The position numbers and the translations under genes were made by a program. Of a stretch of DNA of 64,000 bases, positions 46,150 to 57,496 are shown one piece after another. Source of the DNA: Sipunculus nudus (Eukaryota > Annelida > Sipuncula > Golfingiida > Sipunculidae); the NCBI GenBank assembly GCA_026874595.1, contig CM049306.1, forward strand, positions 33,434,019-33,498,018. The letters run 5' to 3'. The number at the start of each line of letters is the position of its first letter. Position 1 is the first letter of the stretch. A model generated the notes under the pieces. The model did not search any database. It worked only from the letters and a program-made list of their open reading frames with translations, and was not told the DNA's origin.

Positions 46150-47575
46150 GTATGCAACATGGCTTAGGTTTTAGTTTGACCATGGCTGATTTCAGCTGAA
46201 ACGTTAGTCGTTCAGCCACTGTTACCGATGAACGCTGTGTTTATAATAATATACACGGTTATTTAACACTTTTGCAGGGTATGCTTCATGCGGTTCATTT
46301 ATTTATTCAAGACACCATGTACAATAGTATGAAAACACATTTATTATTTCACATTTGTTTTTGAATTAATTATTTCTTAATTTATTTGGTTAAGGATTGT
46401 GATATTTTTACCACACGCACATACCAACATACACATTCACACAAAAAACACCTATACATGCAGGTATGAGCATGTTTATCGTCCCAGCCTTTCATATTGC
46501 ACGTGAATGTGTCTCCACGTTATTATATTTATATTTTTTCAAAGATTATCACATATATCCTGTGATATGCGATTTATTCTGATGAAGCGCTTTAATTGCC
46601 AAACATGTCTGTAAATTAAAAGATATTGTATAAGATGCTATATGAAATGTCAGAACTAAATCATCAGCTAGTTATTAAGGCAATTTTATTATTCGCTGAT
46701 CAGTAACATCAGAAAACAGTTTATTACATTAAAAGTGAGTGAAGGGGCATTTTGTGATAAAATAAAATCTTCTATATTTGATAACGCGTTGAAGAGGAAA
46801 GATATCAGTCTTGAGAAGTTATGTTTCTGTAGTCAATACGGGTCCAACTTAATTTCGCTTCTGATTGTGAGATAATAATTAATAATAATTCAGCAGACTT
46901 ACGAGATGAGAGTATGGTTCTCATGGGGAGATATTATTATCATTATTGTGATCTAATTAATCATATTGAAGTAATTAAAAAGAGGGTTCATTTAAGTTAC
47001 AAACATACAAGTATTTTCATTTTGTCGACTCTTTTTTGTCGAGCAGAATCTCTGTCTCAACTTTTCCGCCCGGTGGCAACTTTTGAAAGGACGAGATAAT
47101 TATATTAATTATCTGCACCGAACATTTAATCAGACTTCAAAGGGACCCCGCAAACGAGAAATTGTTATTCAAGCTTACGTTTAAGCCTTGTTGAGCTGAT
47201 ATGTGTATTTAGCGCAGTGTGGAGGCCTGGGAGGGACAGGAGATCCCGAAATTGTGATTGTCTTGTTCCCTTTGTGTAATCTAATCATCTTACATAATGA
47301 TGTTATGTAATAAAATGTCATTTGCCTGTCTTTCTGGTCTGCGTGTTTTATTGAGAACAGTACTTCCTTGTAACAAAACACGTGACCTGTGTTAAAAAAA
47401 CCGGCCCAGCACAAAAATGGCGTTGTCCTCAAGGATAAACCAGGCGACCTGACGATCAATCGTACCCTGTTAAAATACATCACGGATCTGATACAGGCCC
47501 ATAAAAAAACATACTCACAGTGGTGAACTGTCTGCGATGTCACTATAATACTGCATATCACCATTACTGCTACTG
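46150..47575. other. intergenic, no gene recognised
   Basis: A 132-codon minus-strand frame at 47181-47579 shows no domain, signal or family resemblance and is probably chance. Confidence 0.4.
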
Positions 47576-47577
47576 AC

Positions 47578-47775
47578 AAGGCGGGGGGGGGGGGGGGATC
47601 CAGGATTTAGGAAAAGGAGGGGTCCAACCCAGGAGGACTAATGACAAATCCTAAAAAACGACCTAAGGTCTGGAAAAGAGGGGGGGGGGGGGGTTCAGGA
47701 GGCCAAACATTGGTCTGAAACCTTTGAAAATGGTTGCGACGGCTAAAAAGTCGGGGGGGGGGGGGTCCGCTTCCG
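47578..47775 (-). mobile_element. hAT-like MITE family M1, copy 2 (inverted), with three poly-G runs
   Basis: The minus strand runs from GGAAGCGGACC through CCGTCGCAACC, AGGTTTCAGACC and TCCTCCTGGGTTGGACC to CCTGGATCC, the block order of copies 1 and 3. Runs of 13-15 G (near 47583, 47681 and 47753) occur on the plus strand. Ends are blurred by the G runs. Confidence 0.6.
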
Positions 47776-47780
47776 CAATA

Positions 47781-48285
47781 TTACATCATCAACTACAATT
47801 GCTGTTGCTTCTGCAACAACAATAACAACAGCATCAATTAACTACTCCTGCTACTACTTCTATACAACAACTACTACTATTACTTCTACAACAACAGCAG
47901 TAACTAGTTCTTCTACAAGAAAACAACTACTGCAACTACATCTAAAAGAACAACTTTTATAACAACAACAACTGCTACTTTTACAAAAATGGACAACTAC
48001 TTCTATCACAGTAACAACTACTACAGCTACTACTACTACTAATACTTCCACTACTACATCCCTTCTGTAGCTAGTAATTTTACTATTACTACTAATATAA
48101 CTATACATTATTCCTATTAGAAGCACTTCTATTACTACACCTAATTATACTACAACTGCTACTGCTAGTACCTCTGAAACCGATGCTTATGCTTGCACCA
48201 CAATTGTTATTATTGTTTAAACAATAACTACTACTATCACCTCTACTACTACTACAACTACTACTATAACTATTACTGAGCACTA
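47781..48285 (+). repeat. degenerate ACT/ACA trinucleotide repeat, 0.5 kb
   Basis: Threonine-type triplets (ACT, ACA), with CTA in the other phase, recur with strong 3-base periodicity but many substitutions and frame slips. No long open frame persists on the plus strand. An 88-codon minus frame at 47860-48126 is Val-rich from GTA/GTT repeats. It looks like an old trinucleotide tract. Confidence 0.75.
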
Positions 48286-48329
48286 CAGGTACATAAAATC
48301 AGTTTTTCATCGATGTTGTTGTCCCTCAC

Positions 48330-48440
48330 CTAGAACCCAGACATCTGGCCACAATAGGACTGCTGGGTACGACCTCTTTGGCGGGCACCCCGCTATAACG
48401 GAAGGGACCAGTGACTGTCCGTTATAGAGGGGTTTCACTG
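48330..48440. mobile_element. pogo/Tc1-like element end
   Basis: The right end reads CGTTATAGAGGGGTTTCACTG followed by TA (48441-48442). Its reverse complement CAGTGAAACCCCTCTATAAC resembles the left end of the element at 966. An inner inverted pair, CTATAACGGA and TCCGTTATAG, lies at about 48393-48426. The other terminus is missing. Confidence 0.5.
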
Positions 48441-48483
48441 TACAACCTTTTATTGAGTCTCTGGAGTTTACTTGTTCTGGTAT

Positions 48484-48550
48484 ACACCCCTCATGACGGT
48501 TATACACTGCAGTCGTTCCAGATCTCCTTCGCTTAAACCGCTGCTTTTTC
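48484..48550. repeat. hairpin repeat R3, copy 1
   Basis: GGTTATACACTGCAGT...TCCAGATCTCC...TTAAACCGCTGCTTT is shared with 55201-55262. Here the left arm of the hairpin is damaged. Confidence 0.5.
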
Positions 48551-48663
48551 TACCGCCATCATCAGGGCAACTATAAGAACTATTGTATCAGTGATTAATA
48601 TCATTTTGAAAGTTTAAACAGATCAATTTATTTTAAACACCGGGTATACTATATTACTCAATT

Positions 48664-49010
48664 GGCCATACATATAAGTCGTCCTTTTGTCCCTGAGATA
48701 ACAAGTTATCATAGGCGGCCTACACTTTTATATCTGTCTGTTTATTTATCTGTCTCTTTATCTCTAACATTAATATATACATGAATGTTCCTGAATAAGA
48801 TGTCGATCTGACGAAAAAATACACTGTTATATCAGTCTGTTTATCTGTCTGTCTATCTCTATTACTATATGCATGCATGTTTCTGAATTGGTTGTCTTAT
48901 CTGACGGAAAAAAGAAAGCATACTTTACAGTGATATCACGAGTTCATGGAGAATATATCAGAATTTTTGGCTGATATGGTGTTTTGTTAGGTGAACGTAA
49001 AGGTTTCAAA
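48664..49010 (+). repeat. dispersed repeat family R2, copy 3
   Basis: Same block order as copies 1 and 2, from GGCCATACATATAAG to GTAAAGGTTTCA. About 95 bp in the middle (TCTGTCTGTTTAT to ATCTGACG) is duplicated, making this copy longer. Confidence 0.65.
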
Positions 49011-49014
49011 ACGT

Positions 49015-49740
49015 ATATATTATCACTATCACAAGTTCTACTGTTAATACTGCTACTATGAATATATCTTACTGAGTATACACATAAAGATAAATCTGCA
49101 TTATGTCTGCGATTGGCGGACAATATTTGGGTACCGATGACGTAACGTAACGTGGGTTGTAAAGTAGACGCACAAATCAAACGTGTTACAATGTTTGACG
49201 CAGACTAATGGGAGAGAAGTCGTGCAAAGTACGCTCAGGGTTATATCACATGCACCAGACGTTACGTCTGCGCATATGACGTATGGCAATCGTACCTATA
49301 TGAGCTTTATGAGTACACCCAACCTATACCACTGCACCCCAGCCCATACTATCAGTGTTACCACATCCCGTGCTATATCATGTGACTATTGTGGGCTATT
49401 GACTGACATATTGTGAACTTCTGATGCATTATTTATTCCTCTTATACTGATATTACTTAACCAGCTACACTACTGTAGCTTCTCATGCTATCTTTACATT
49501 AGGTTTAGACATCTACGTTGGCGACGAGTCATACTGTCGATGCCACTACTTCTAGCGCCATTTCGGCCCTCTGACATTAGAGAGTCTACTTGTGACCAGC
49601 GTACTTGAGCATTTGAGTGCCTTTACATCCTACCACGAGGTACGCAGTTCAAGGCTCTTTGAGGATGCAATTAATTCGCCTTTTTTGACATAACCTACAA
49701 GAACTCACATGACATAAACGAGATCAATCGTTATTACCCA
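49015..49740. other. intergenic, no gene recognised
   Basis: Short frames only (62-78 codons) on both strands, no recognisable domain. Confidence 0.4.
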
Positions 49741-49741
49741 C

Positions 49742-49790
49742 ATGGTGGAGGCCTGCATTTGTGAGAATGCATATTTATAATTATTTATAA
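49742..49790 (+). mobile_element. Helitron-like 3' terminus H1, copy 4 (decayed)
   Basis: GGTGGAGGCCTGC with stem GCATT-TGTGAG-AATGC matches the hairpin part of copy 1. The terminal CTAG is lost. Confidence 0.35.
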
Positions 49791-49972
49791 TTTCTCCTTT
49801 TAAAACATTCCTGGATTAAGGACTGCAGTAATATTACTTGCATGGGCAGCGGGTTTAACACGCGAGGTTTCACAGAAATTATCCCTCTCTCTCTAGCAGT
49901 CAGTTTATCTTCTGTGCCTTAAATAGTTTAATAAAATCTGATCATAAATAATTGCGGAATTTGGGCTAGAAG

Positions 49973-50012
49973 CAGTGGCGGATACAGAGGGGGGCGCCCG
50001 CCGTTGAGTTGC
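49973..50012 (+). mobile_element. hAT-like MITE left end
   Basis: CAGTGGCGGATACAGAGG followed by GGGCGCCC is nearly the left end of the element at 60564 (CAGGGGCGGATTCAGAGG, GGGCGCCC). No matching right end found. Confidence 0.45.
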
Positions 50013-51110
50013 AACATCTCTCATTATATATCTATTTCTTTTCCCATTTATTCTTTAATGATTTTTGTAATTCAGATTTCCTTTTTATTCCGGAGCAATA
50101 AGATAATTTAATTATTCACTGTTTATTAATTTCTAATTCATACGTTCACGATATTAATGAACACAATTTGTAAGTTACTCCATATTCAGACAGCATACAA
50201 ATATTTTTTATGGATGGAGTTTTTCTGTAAATACTCTGCTTGGTCTTACACTGTGGAACCCAACAAACTGCATTCGTAAAATCATTTAAGAGAATAGTAG
50301 GTAATGTACAAAACCTCTTATTTATGTCACAAGTGCCTCAAAATGTCCTCTTTAATTTCATATTAAAAGAAATCCCAACATTAGAGGGGGACACTTCCTC
50401 CCATACCTTTCTCTAGGTACCTACAATTTACTTTAAGGAAAACATGGTCAAAGAGGTGAAATAATATATATAAACATAACCTTCAGCCACTGACCCATTA
50501 TTAACGCTCCCCTGTTCCTGAAATTCTAGATCTGCCGCAGAGAAGTCGATACATCAAGAGTGCAAGGAGGCCCCTGATAACATCTGGGAGAACATGTACA
50601 TTAAGGACTACTCAGAACTATTGAAAACGGTGCTGTGTTGACCTTTCAGCTAATTATATTATCATATTTAGCTTCACATCAGCGTGCCATGTTATCAGTA
50701 ATCCTGTAAAGGTTAATGTTCTTGAGGACATCAGCAAAATGGTGATTGTGTTTTATATTTGAAAATACCAGAGTGCCTCAAAATAAATATTATGATATAT
50801 TTATGGATGAGATGATATTCTATATATCAAGTTTCCCTATATACAGAAATATTTACATGGTATTTTTATTTCTTTTACTTTAGGCTATTCTTATTAACAA
50901 TAACCAAATATTATAACATTCAAATATGTATATATTGACAAACGCTGATTCAGTTAGCACATACATTTTAGCACGATAATGTAAACAGTAGACAACTCAA
51001 CAAAAAAGTAAAACCCGAAAACAAAATTTACAGCAATATCGATAATCTGATATCCCTCACGATAAAGAAAAAATGACAAACCATATACGTATTGATTCGG
51101 TATGATGACA
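50013..51110. other. intergenic, no gene recognised
   Basis: AT-rich sequence without recognisable coding or structural features. Confidence 0.4.
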
Positions 51111-51410
51111 GTGTATCTTCCAGTTATACTGGTAAACATAGGTAAGGTCAAAGGTAAGGTCAAAGACGTATTGGTGGCACTTCTTTAATTCAAGAAGCAG
51201 GTAACCATACGACGAAATGATAAATGATTTTTTCGCCCACTGGAATTTTATATTCGTGGAGAATGTGTTATTGATTTGTAATTAGAATGGATGTCTGCAT
51301 GAGTTTCTATAGAGAATTTACAATTTGATGCGCTGACGGGGTTCGGACCGAGGATATTCCGGTCAGGAGTTTTCAGGATGTTTAAAACCTACCATGGCAG
51401 CGTGACCTTG
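51111..51410 (-). mobile_element. tRNA-derived SINE family S1, copy 1
   Basis: The minus strand begins with a tRNA-like head (about 51410-51335) containing a B-box-like GGTCCGAACCCC. The body (51111-51330) includes GTAACCATACGACGAAATGA and TTTATATTCGTGGAGAA as seen on the plus strand. The body is repeated in the same order at 51816-52040. The end carries GGTCAAAG repeats. The element is about 300 bp. Confidence 0.6.
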
Positions 51411-51815
51411 TGGGTTTTTTACTTTATGACTTTAGCAGATCGAAGCATTTTGCCAACCTCCCAGTAAATGCCGCACGCGATTTTTAAACCCTTTATTCCG
51501 CATACCGCGTTCTTTGCCGCAATACGCACACCACGTGAACGCAGCACCAAAGCCTTGGCCACTTTTACTACATCAAGACGCCGGTAAAGGTTAAGTTTAT
51601 ATTCAGATATCACCGACAGTGACAGTCTCTTTACACTTTGCCTTCCTGGTCTTTCGGGCCTGTTCATATTGCAGCTTTTCTCTGCTCCAAGGAGAGCATA
51701 CAACTCAGGTAACCACCACAACAGGCGCTACAGGGTTATTCGTTCTACATTTTCCTGCCACCCATGACCAGTGATCATTCACTCCTGTGTTGAGAAGGCA
51801 AATCTTTGATGTAAA
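51411..51815. other. spacer between two SINE copies
   Basis: A 100-codon minus frame (51419-51721), rich in Arg, Lys and Val, has no recognisable family. It could be a remnant of an unknown gene or chance. Confidence 0.3.
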
Positions 51816-52135
51816 GTGTATCTTCCAGTTACACTGTAAACAAAGCTGTGTTAATGTAAGGTCAAAGATTTATTTGGGACACTGTCTATTAATTCAGGAA
51901 GCAGGTAACCATACGACGAAATGATATTTGAGTTTTATGTTTTATATTCGTGGAGAAATTGTCTTTAATTTTCAGTGGAATGGATGTCTGAGGTTGTATG
52001 GAGATTTTACCATTTGACGCCTAAAGAATGTTGTAAAGAATTTACATAGGATTCTTTGCTTGAAGGTGATCAGAACTGGATTTGTAACCACAACCTTGTA
52101 GTAACAAGTCCGGCGCCCTCTACATAACGCTACTT
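51816..52135 (-). mobile_element. tRNA-derived SINE family S1, copy 2
   Basis: The minus-strand head at about 52135-52070 reads GCGTTATGTAGAGGGCGCC, then CCGGACTTGTTACTACAAGG, a tRNA-like anticodon arm. A decayed B box, GTGGTTACAAATCC, follows. The body matches copy 1 at 705 bp spacing, same orientation. Heads and bodies keep the same spacing in both copies, which supports one SINE family. Confidence 0.65.
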
Positions 52136-52139
52136 GCCA

Positions 52140-55100
52140 TTACATAATTGCTTTAATACCTTGTTTATTAGACTTGTGGCATCGCACTTAAAAATGTTTT
52201 ACTCAAGTCATTCCTTTTTACCAAATCTGTTGAATAAAATTTCAGCACTAAAACTATATGACACTAGCAGAGGTGCTCGCCTTTGCTTGGTGAAAAAGTC
52301 AGAAATCACAGATAGCAGGGGGTATAAATTCTGTGTTTCTCATTAACATAATGGTAAAAAAATTTATCGGGAGAACTGATAATTTATCAAGGGAGAATGC
52401 AAACAAACTTCCGCGTTGGCTCCGTCAAATTACCAACTATTTTTTTTATAAAAATTATATTCGAAGGAATAGAAGTATTGGAAAGATGTATAAATATATG
52501 TACAGACTTAGCAGAGCCGCTTTTAAATCACAGCATTCGTGAGAAACAATAATATTAAAGCGTGTGATGTGGGCCGGGTATTCGCATCCAGAGTGAAATA
52601 ATAAGTGAAAGTAATTAGACCTCATTCTCCTAAACTCCTTTAGGACGTACCATCTTGAGGTAAAGTAGAACAATTATCCAAAGGCTTAAAGAAAAATCAC
52701 GATTAATACCGGGTTAAAAGTAATCCGAGATTAAGAGCGTTTGTGCAAGGACCAAAGACCCAGAAGACACGCCGGTATCCGATTTAGTAGCTGTTATAGG
52801 AAGATCTGACGTTCTGAGTTAAAATGATGAGCCCGCCACCCCCCTGATTATGAGCTGATCTCTCTGGGCTGTTCAAGTCAGGTCACTGTTAATACCTGCT
52901 ATGTCTGGCTGCCTCAGACACGACGTGTAGTGCTGGATCGTCCTGCAATTGAATTGTGGGCTGTAGTGAAACGTGATATCGATTTGTGTCACCCGTGTAA
53001 CGACATCGCCAGGCAAATGATATCACAACGGTCTCACTGGCCGGTGACAGGTGCACGCAGATTTGTAAATTAGGAGATGCATGCACAAAACATTTTTCTC
53101 TTTTAACTGCGGCCAAGAGATATTATGTTTTCTTCGACGTAGGTTGGTGCGTCTGTTAGAAAGATCATTAAAAAGTCATGATCTAATTATTTATGGAATT
53201 TTGTGGAGAATTAGGGTTATCTGGATCACCAACCGGATCCAGCAATTTTTTAAACGTTTCTTTGCCATGAACAATTTGTTTGTCTCGACCAAGGTTGAGA
53301 CCGTAGACATTCACAAGAACAAGTTGAAATTTTGCGTGTAAATTTCATACCGTAGTCAAACTTTCCCCCGCGTGCATCCACAGGTGCGGCCTACATAAGA
53401 CTGCTCTTGTTTCAGCGGACAGAGCTGATCTGTGATGCAACTATCGAGTTGGTGAATAGTAACACATTTCTTTCAGTCTGGATAAATGAATTTCCCACTA
53501 TCTGGTTTCGTTATATCATACACAAATTCTTAAATTTGACACTTACGAATAATAACAATATAGAGGGACACACACAGCTGCCTTGGCGCTGAACTAAATT
53601 CTGCTAATGCTTCTCCCTTAGCTTTTTACGGAGATAACTCAATGGCGACAGCTGTATCTGGGGCATTAGAGTATAGCTTCCATAGGGTCCAGTGGGCAAT
53701 ATATTCGTTATATATGATAACATGGTTTGTTTGAGCGATCCTTATTTATAGTAATGTTGCTGATTTTTAGGTTTCACTTTACTTTAAAATCCTCTGATCA
53801 GAAAGACATTCGTTATTATGAGAGAAAAAACGGGAATCCTGTGGGTCTTCCTGACGCCGTCCTAACCCATTTCTGCCATTACTTTGTTTAACATTACACC
53901 ACACAATCAAGAGATTACTGGAGTAATTCCCAGGCAGGGTTATTAACTAAAAATAGTCCTGGCTTATATACATGCCCTTAATGTTTGTTCTTGCTTCAGT
54001 TTTTGGCGCCGTGCGATGTAAATTTAACCCACAAAACAGGAAAACCTTCCCCACGCTAACCTTCATCTACAGAAATCTATACATTTAAAATGGCTAAGTG
54101 CGAAACTGTGGCAATTTTCACGCATGTACGCTGACGGGCACATAGAAACACCACAATTACAAAATCATATGAGCGATTTTCACGTATATACCCGTACAAT
54201 CGCACAGCTTAATATTTATTATTTTTGTAGTATTGTAACCTGATGTTAAAATAGTCAAGGTGTGCCCATTGCTTTATTTTCTTAAAGAAGTTCGATGTTG
54301 GTTGGTAATCTAAGACAAAATAACCCATTGAACATATATACTGAGAAAGCCACAGACCGTGTTAATCAACGTTTATGTATTTTCTGAACGTAGGCGCTTG
54401 GGCTTCATAAGTTATAACCATGACCTGTACATCTGATAACTGACCATGAAGATGACATCACCTTGCATGGTGTGTTCTTTTTTGATCTTCTAGATTTTAC
54501 CTTTTTATGTTGAGTCTAGGACAAAACAAATCGCCATAGCCGTTTAGGCCACATGACAAAATGTTCTTTGTTTCAGGTGGATAACCGACAAAACATCCGC
54601 ACTGTTGTCATTAGGTTCTTTGCCTCGATCACCTCAAAGAAATCACGAACGTGTCATGGGTAAGGTTTGAAACATGGTGTCGCTCATTTGTATCGTTTCG
54701 AGGACAGTAGCACCTCTGTATGTTATTCCCGACTTCCTTTGGACCATGTCTCCGGCTCGGTTAAGCAGGATGACCTTGCTTTGTAAGGTATTGCTTCATC
54801 GGGCAACATAGAATGCAGTATCATCAATCTTGAACAGTAGAGCATGTGACGGGGGGGGGGGCAATCATAACGGAAGAATCAATTACAACACAACTGTAAA
54901 CAATACACAGAAATCAAAATTGTTCAGATGCCTTATCAACAAGAACACATGCGCCGAAAATTTTCTAAGTTTATAAGCCTTTATATGATTGGACAATTTC
55001 TCCCTTTGTCAGACGGTTGCGCTGAAAATAGTTTTCTCCGTCATGAAGACGGGCCATACGCGGGCCACCTGGTCGGTTCAATTGTCTTATTAATAGTTCA

Positions 55101-55195
55101 TGAAATAGTAGACCGCCAGGCGGCTCGCCGAAGCAAGGTCTCTGTTCAACTGAGCCAGAGACCTGGTCCTAGGAAGATGGCTGTTCCTACAAGCT
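52140..55195. other. 3-kb stretch, no gene recognised
   Basis: Frames of 60-107 codons lack any recognisable domain. A poly-G run lies near 54850-54860. No transposon ends seen. Confidence 0.4.
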
Positions 55196-55200
55196 GGCAC

Positions 55201-55262
55201 CTCAAGCAGCGGTTATACACTGCAGTTGTCCCAGGTCTCCTTTTTGTTTAACCGCTGCTTTG
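55201..55262. repeat. hairpin repeat R3, copy 2
   Basis: AAGCAGCGGTTA (55204-55215) is perfectly complementary to TAACCGCTGCTT (55249-55260), with a 33-nt loop. The whole unit is shared with 48484-48550, so it is a small dispersed foldback sequence. Confidence 0.65.
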
Positions 55263-55539
55263 TATGGCAAGATCCTCTGGGTCAGAACATCAAAGAATTG
55301 TAATCAGCCCACTGAGAGCGTGGTATCGCATTTTGCATCAAGCACAAAGTTTAAACATGCGACCCCAGCTTTCGTTAGTCTGATTCTTGGCCCTGTGCCA
55401 GAACCGGTGTTATCAGACCTACGAGAACGGGTGTCGCATGTTTAAATATGCGCGTTGCGGCCCGGCCATCTGGACAGGTCAAGGACTGACGGTGTCCAAT
55501 GTGTTCGCAGAGCGTTTTTTTTAAAACTTGGTGCTCCCA

Positions 55540-55577
55540 TGGCGGAGGCATGTATCCATTGGGATGCACATATCTGG
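55540..55577 (+). mobile_element. Helitron-like 3' terminus H1, copy 5
   Basis: CATGGCGGAGGCATG, then stem ATCC-ATTG-GGAT, then CTGG (55574-55577) followed by T. CTGG fits the CTRR end rule. Confidence 0.5.
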
Positions 55578-55673
55578 TCTTCATCTTGGTTCAATAGACA
55601 ATGCCACCAACATGTTATGGTTCTAACCTGATAAAAAAATACGGTTACTCTCCCAGGTGCCATATAATTAATC

Positions 55674-55782
55674 CAGAAGCGGATCTCCCTTTTCCAGATC
55701 TGGGGACCTTTTTTAGGGTTTTTCATTAGTCCTCCTGGGTTGGACCCCGCCCCCCTTCTCCTTTATCCTGGATCCGCCCCTG
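55674..55782. mobile_element. hAT-like MITE family M1, copy 3, 109 bp
   Basis: The left end CAGAAGCGGATCT and the reverse-complemented right end CAGGGGCGGATCC form terminal inverted repeats. TAATC flanks both sides (55669-55673 and 55783-55787). The body includes TCCTCCTGGGTTGGACC, shared with copies 1 and 2. The 5-bp flank is shorter than the 8 bp usual for hAT, so the superfamily is tentative. Confidence 0.6.
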
Positions 55783-55789
55783 TAATCCA

Positions 55790-56610
55790 CTAACTTACTA
55801 ATGTAGAGAACCAATAATAATATATTAATAATGAATCATTTACGTAAATTATATTTAATATATTATGTGATGAAAAAGTCTATACGTCAGGCATGTTCAC
55901 TGCTATTTCTTTAAAAACACTGGCAGTTGTACAGTTTTAATATAAATGCATAGAAACCCACGGATACAATCTTGGGCGAACAATAGCAGTTGCTTTATCT
56001 AGAACAGCGGCGAGTCCACATTGCTTTAAATTTCAAAATAATTGAAATGTAAAATACTGATAAATAGATTATTAACGTCCAAGTATATGGAAGTAAAAAA
56101 TCTTATATCACTTGGAAAAAATATAAAAAAATATTTTCGGGATATACAAATAGTTCATTTAGAGAGGCGAGCAATATAAAAATCTATGAAGAAAACAACG
56201 TGTACTTTGTCAGGATAAGAAAGTATTGTTCCTCTATATACTCGAATTATTTGATACTTTAGATCCTGTTGCCATGGTGAACAGGTGTCCTGCTGGGAAG
56301 AAGGCGCGATGAAGATAATGTGTACGTGGAAAATTGAAGCCAATCAACATAAAATAAGCCGAATGTTAATAAGACTCAGGTTCATATTCATAATAACATG
56401 ATCTTTTCTAGACCAATGTATTTGAGGATTGAAATATAAGTGTTTTGTGTACTAATAATATACATATGGATACAATTAATGTTGTGTTCATGCACAGAAA
56501 CTAGTAAAAATCAGCCACAATGGTATAATTTCTGATTATATTCGACTTTTTGAGCAATACTGCGTGCAATTAAAGTAAGACTGTATTAGCATATAGTAAG
56601 TCTCAGACCA
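55790..56610. other. intergenic, no gene recognised
   Basis: AT-rich; no supported feature. Confidence 0.4.
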
Positions 56611-56614
56611 TTAA

Positions 56615-56960
56615 GGCCACAAAAAATTAAAGGTATGGTTCTCAGGCACCGCCCGCATCAATTTTAACCCCCCCCCCCCCCCGCATCAGAAATTTTTATT
56701 TTGATTTTCAACAGAAACTTACCGATTTTGAGCTGCAGCCGCTCAGATATTTCTTTCAAGTAGATAAAATCATACAATTTCCTTTGTTATGTAGTGCTTT
56801 AGCTTGTTTAGATCTGTAAATCTGTTATTATCATGTTTTTCCCTTATCATTTGATATTTTTATCGAAACATACAAGAAAATAAAAATAAAAAAACCGCCC
56901 GCCCGCATTGATTTCTGAAAAAAAGTGCCTGAGAACCATACTTTTTTTTTTATTCTGGCC
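56615..56960. mobile_element. Harbinger/PIF-like MITE, 346 bp
   Basis: The left end GGCCACAAAAAATTAAAGG and the reverse-complemented right end GGCCAGAATAAAAAAAAAAG both continue into TATGGTTCTCAGGCAC, an inverted repeat of about 35 bp. TAA flanks both ends (56612-56614 and 56961-56963), the 3-bp TWA duplication of PIF/Harbinger elements (family knowledge). Just inside each arm is a GCCCGCAT block, with a C14 run on the left. No transposase. Confidence 0.8.
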
Positions 56961-57496
56961 TAACAAAGAATTATATAACAGGCAATATTGAATTGGAGCA
57001 AGCAACAGATAATTTATATATAAGATATTTGTTGTGTATCAACTGTAAATGTATCATTTGGTATTTTTTTTTCTCTTTTAATGAGATAATATCATGGATA
57101 TTGTAAGCACTAAAAGCAATTAGATCTAACAAGTCGAAACCTTACTTGAGGAATTGAAAACAGGCAGATACTTATTAAATTAGAATTCGATACACAATAG
57201 GAAAAGATTTTAATATGTTAGACGACCCTTATTAAAGAGATCTCTCAGAGATGAAAATTACGTTAATTATTTTTCATTGATTGTAACTTGAACCAGAAAA
57301 AGCGCAATATTACGGAGCAAGTCAGATACATTAATTTAATTAGTGATTATAATTCAACGATGCTGCCATTTTTTCAGACCTGTGTTATTTTTATGTACTT
57401 TATTGACCAATCAGCATTTTCCTGAATATGGTATTTTTGTGGGTTTTTTAAAACCAGGCATATTGATCCGTATCAACAACATAATATTATTGATTC

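Noticed and set aside
47181-47579. 132-codon minus-strand frame
   Set aside because: No domain or conserved motif; ends beside a poly-G transposon end.
47860-48285. CRISPR-like or protein-coding repeat
   Set aside because: Triplet periodicity without regular spacers or a stable open frame; simple degenerate trinucleotide repeat in eukaryotic DNA.
51419-51721. 100-codon basic minus-strand frame between two SINE copies
   Set aside because: Unrecognised and without supporting context; noted only as a spacer.
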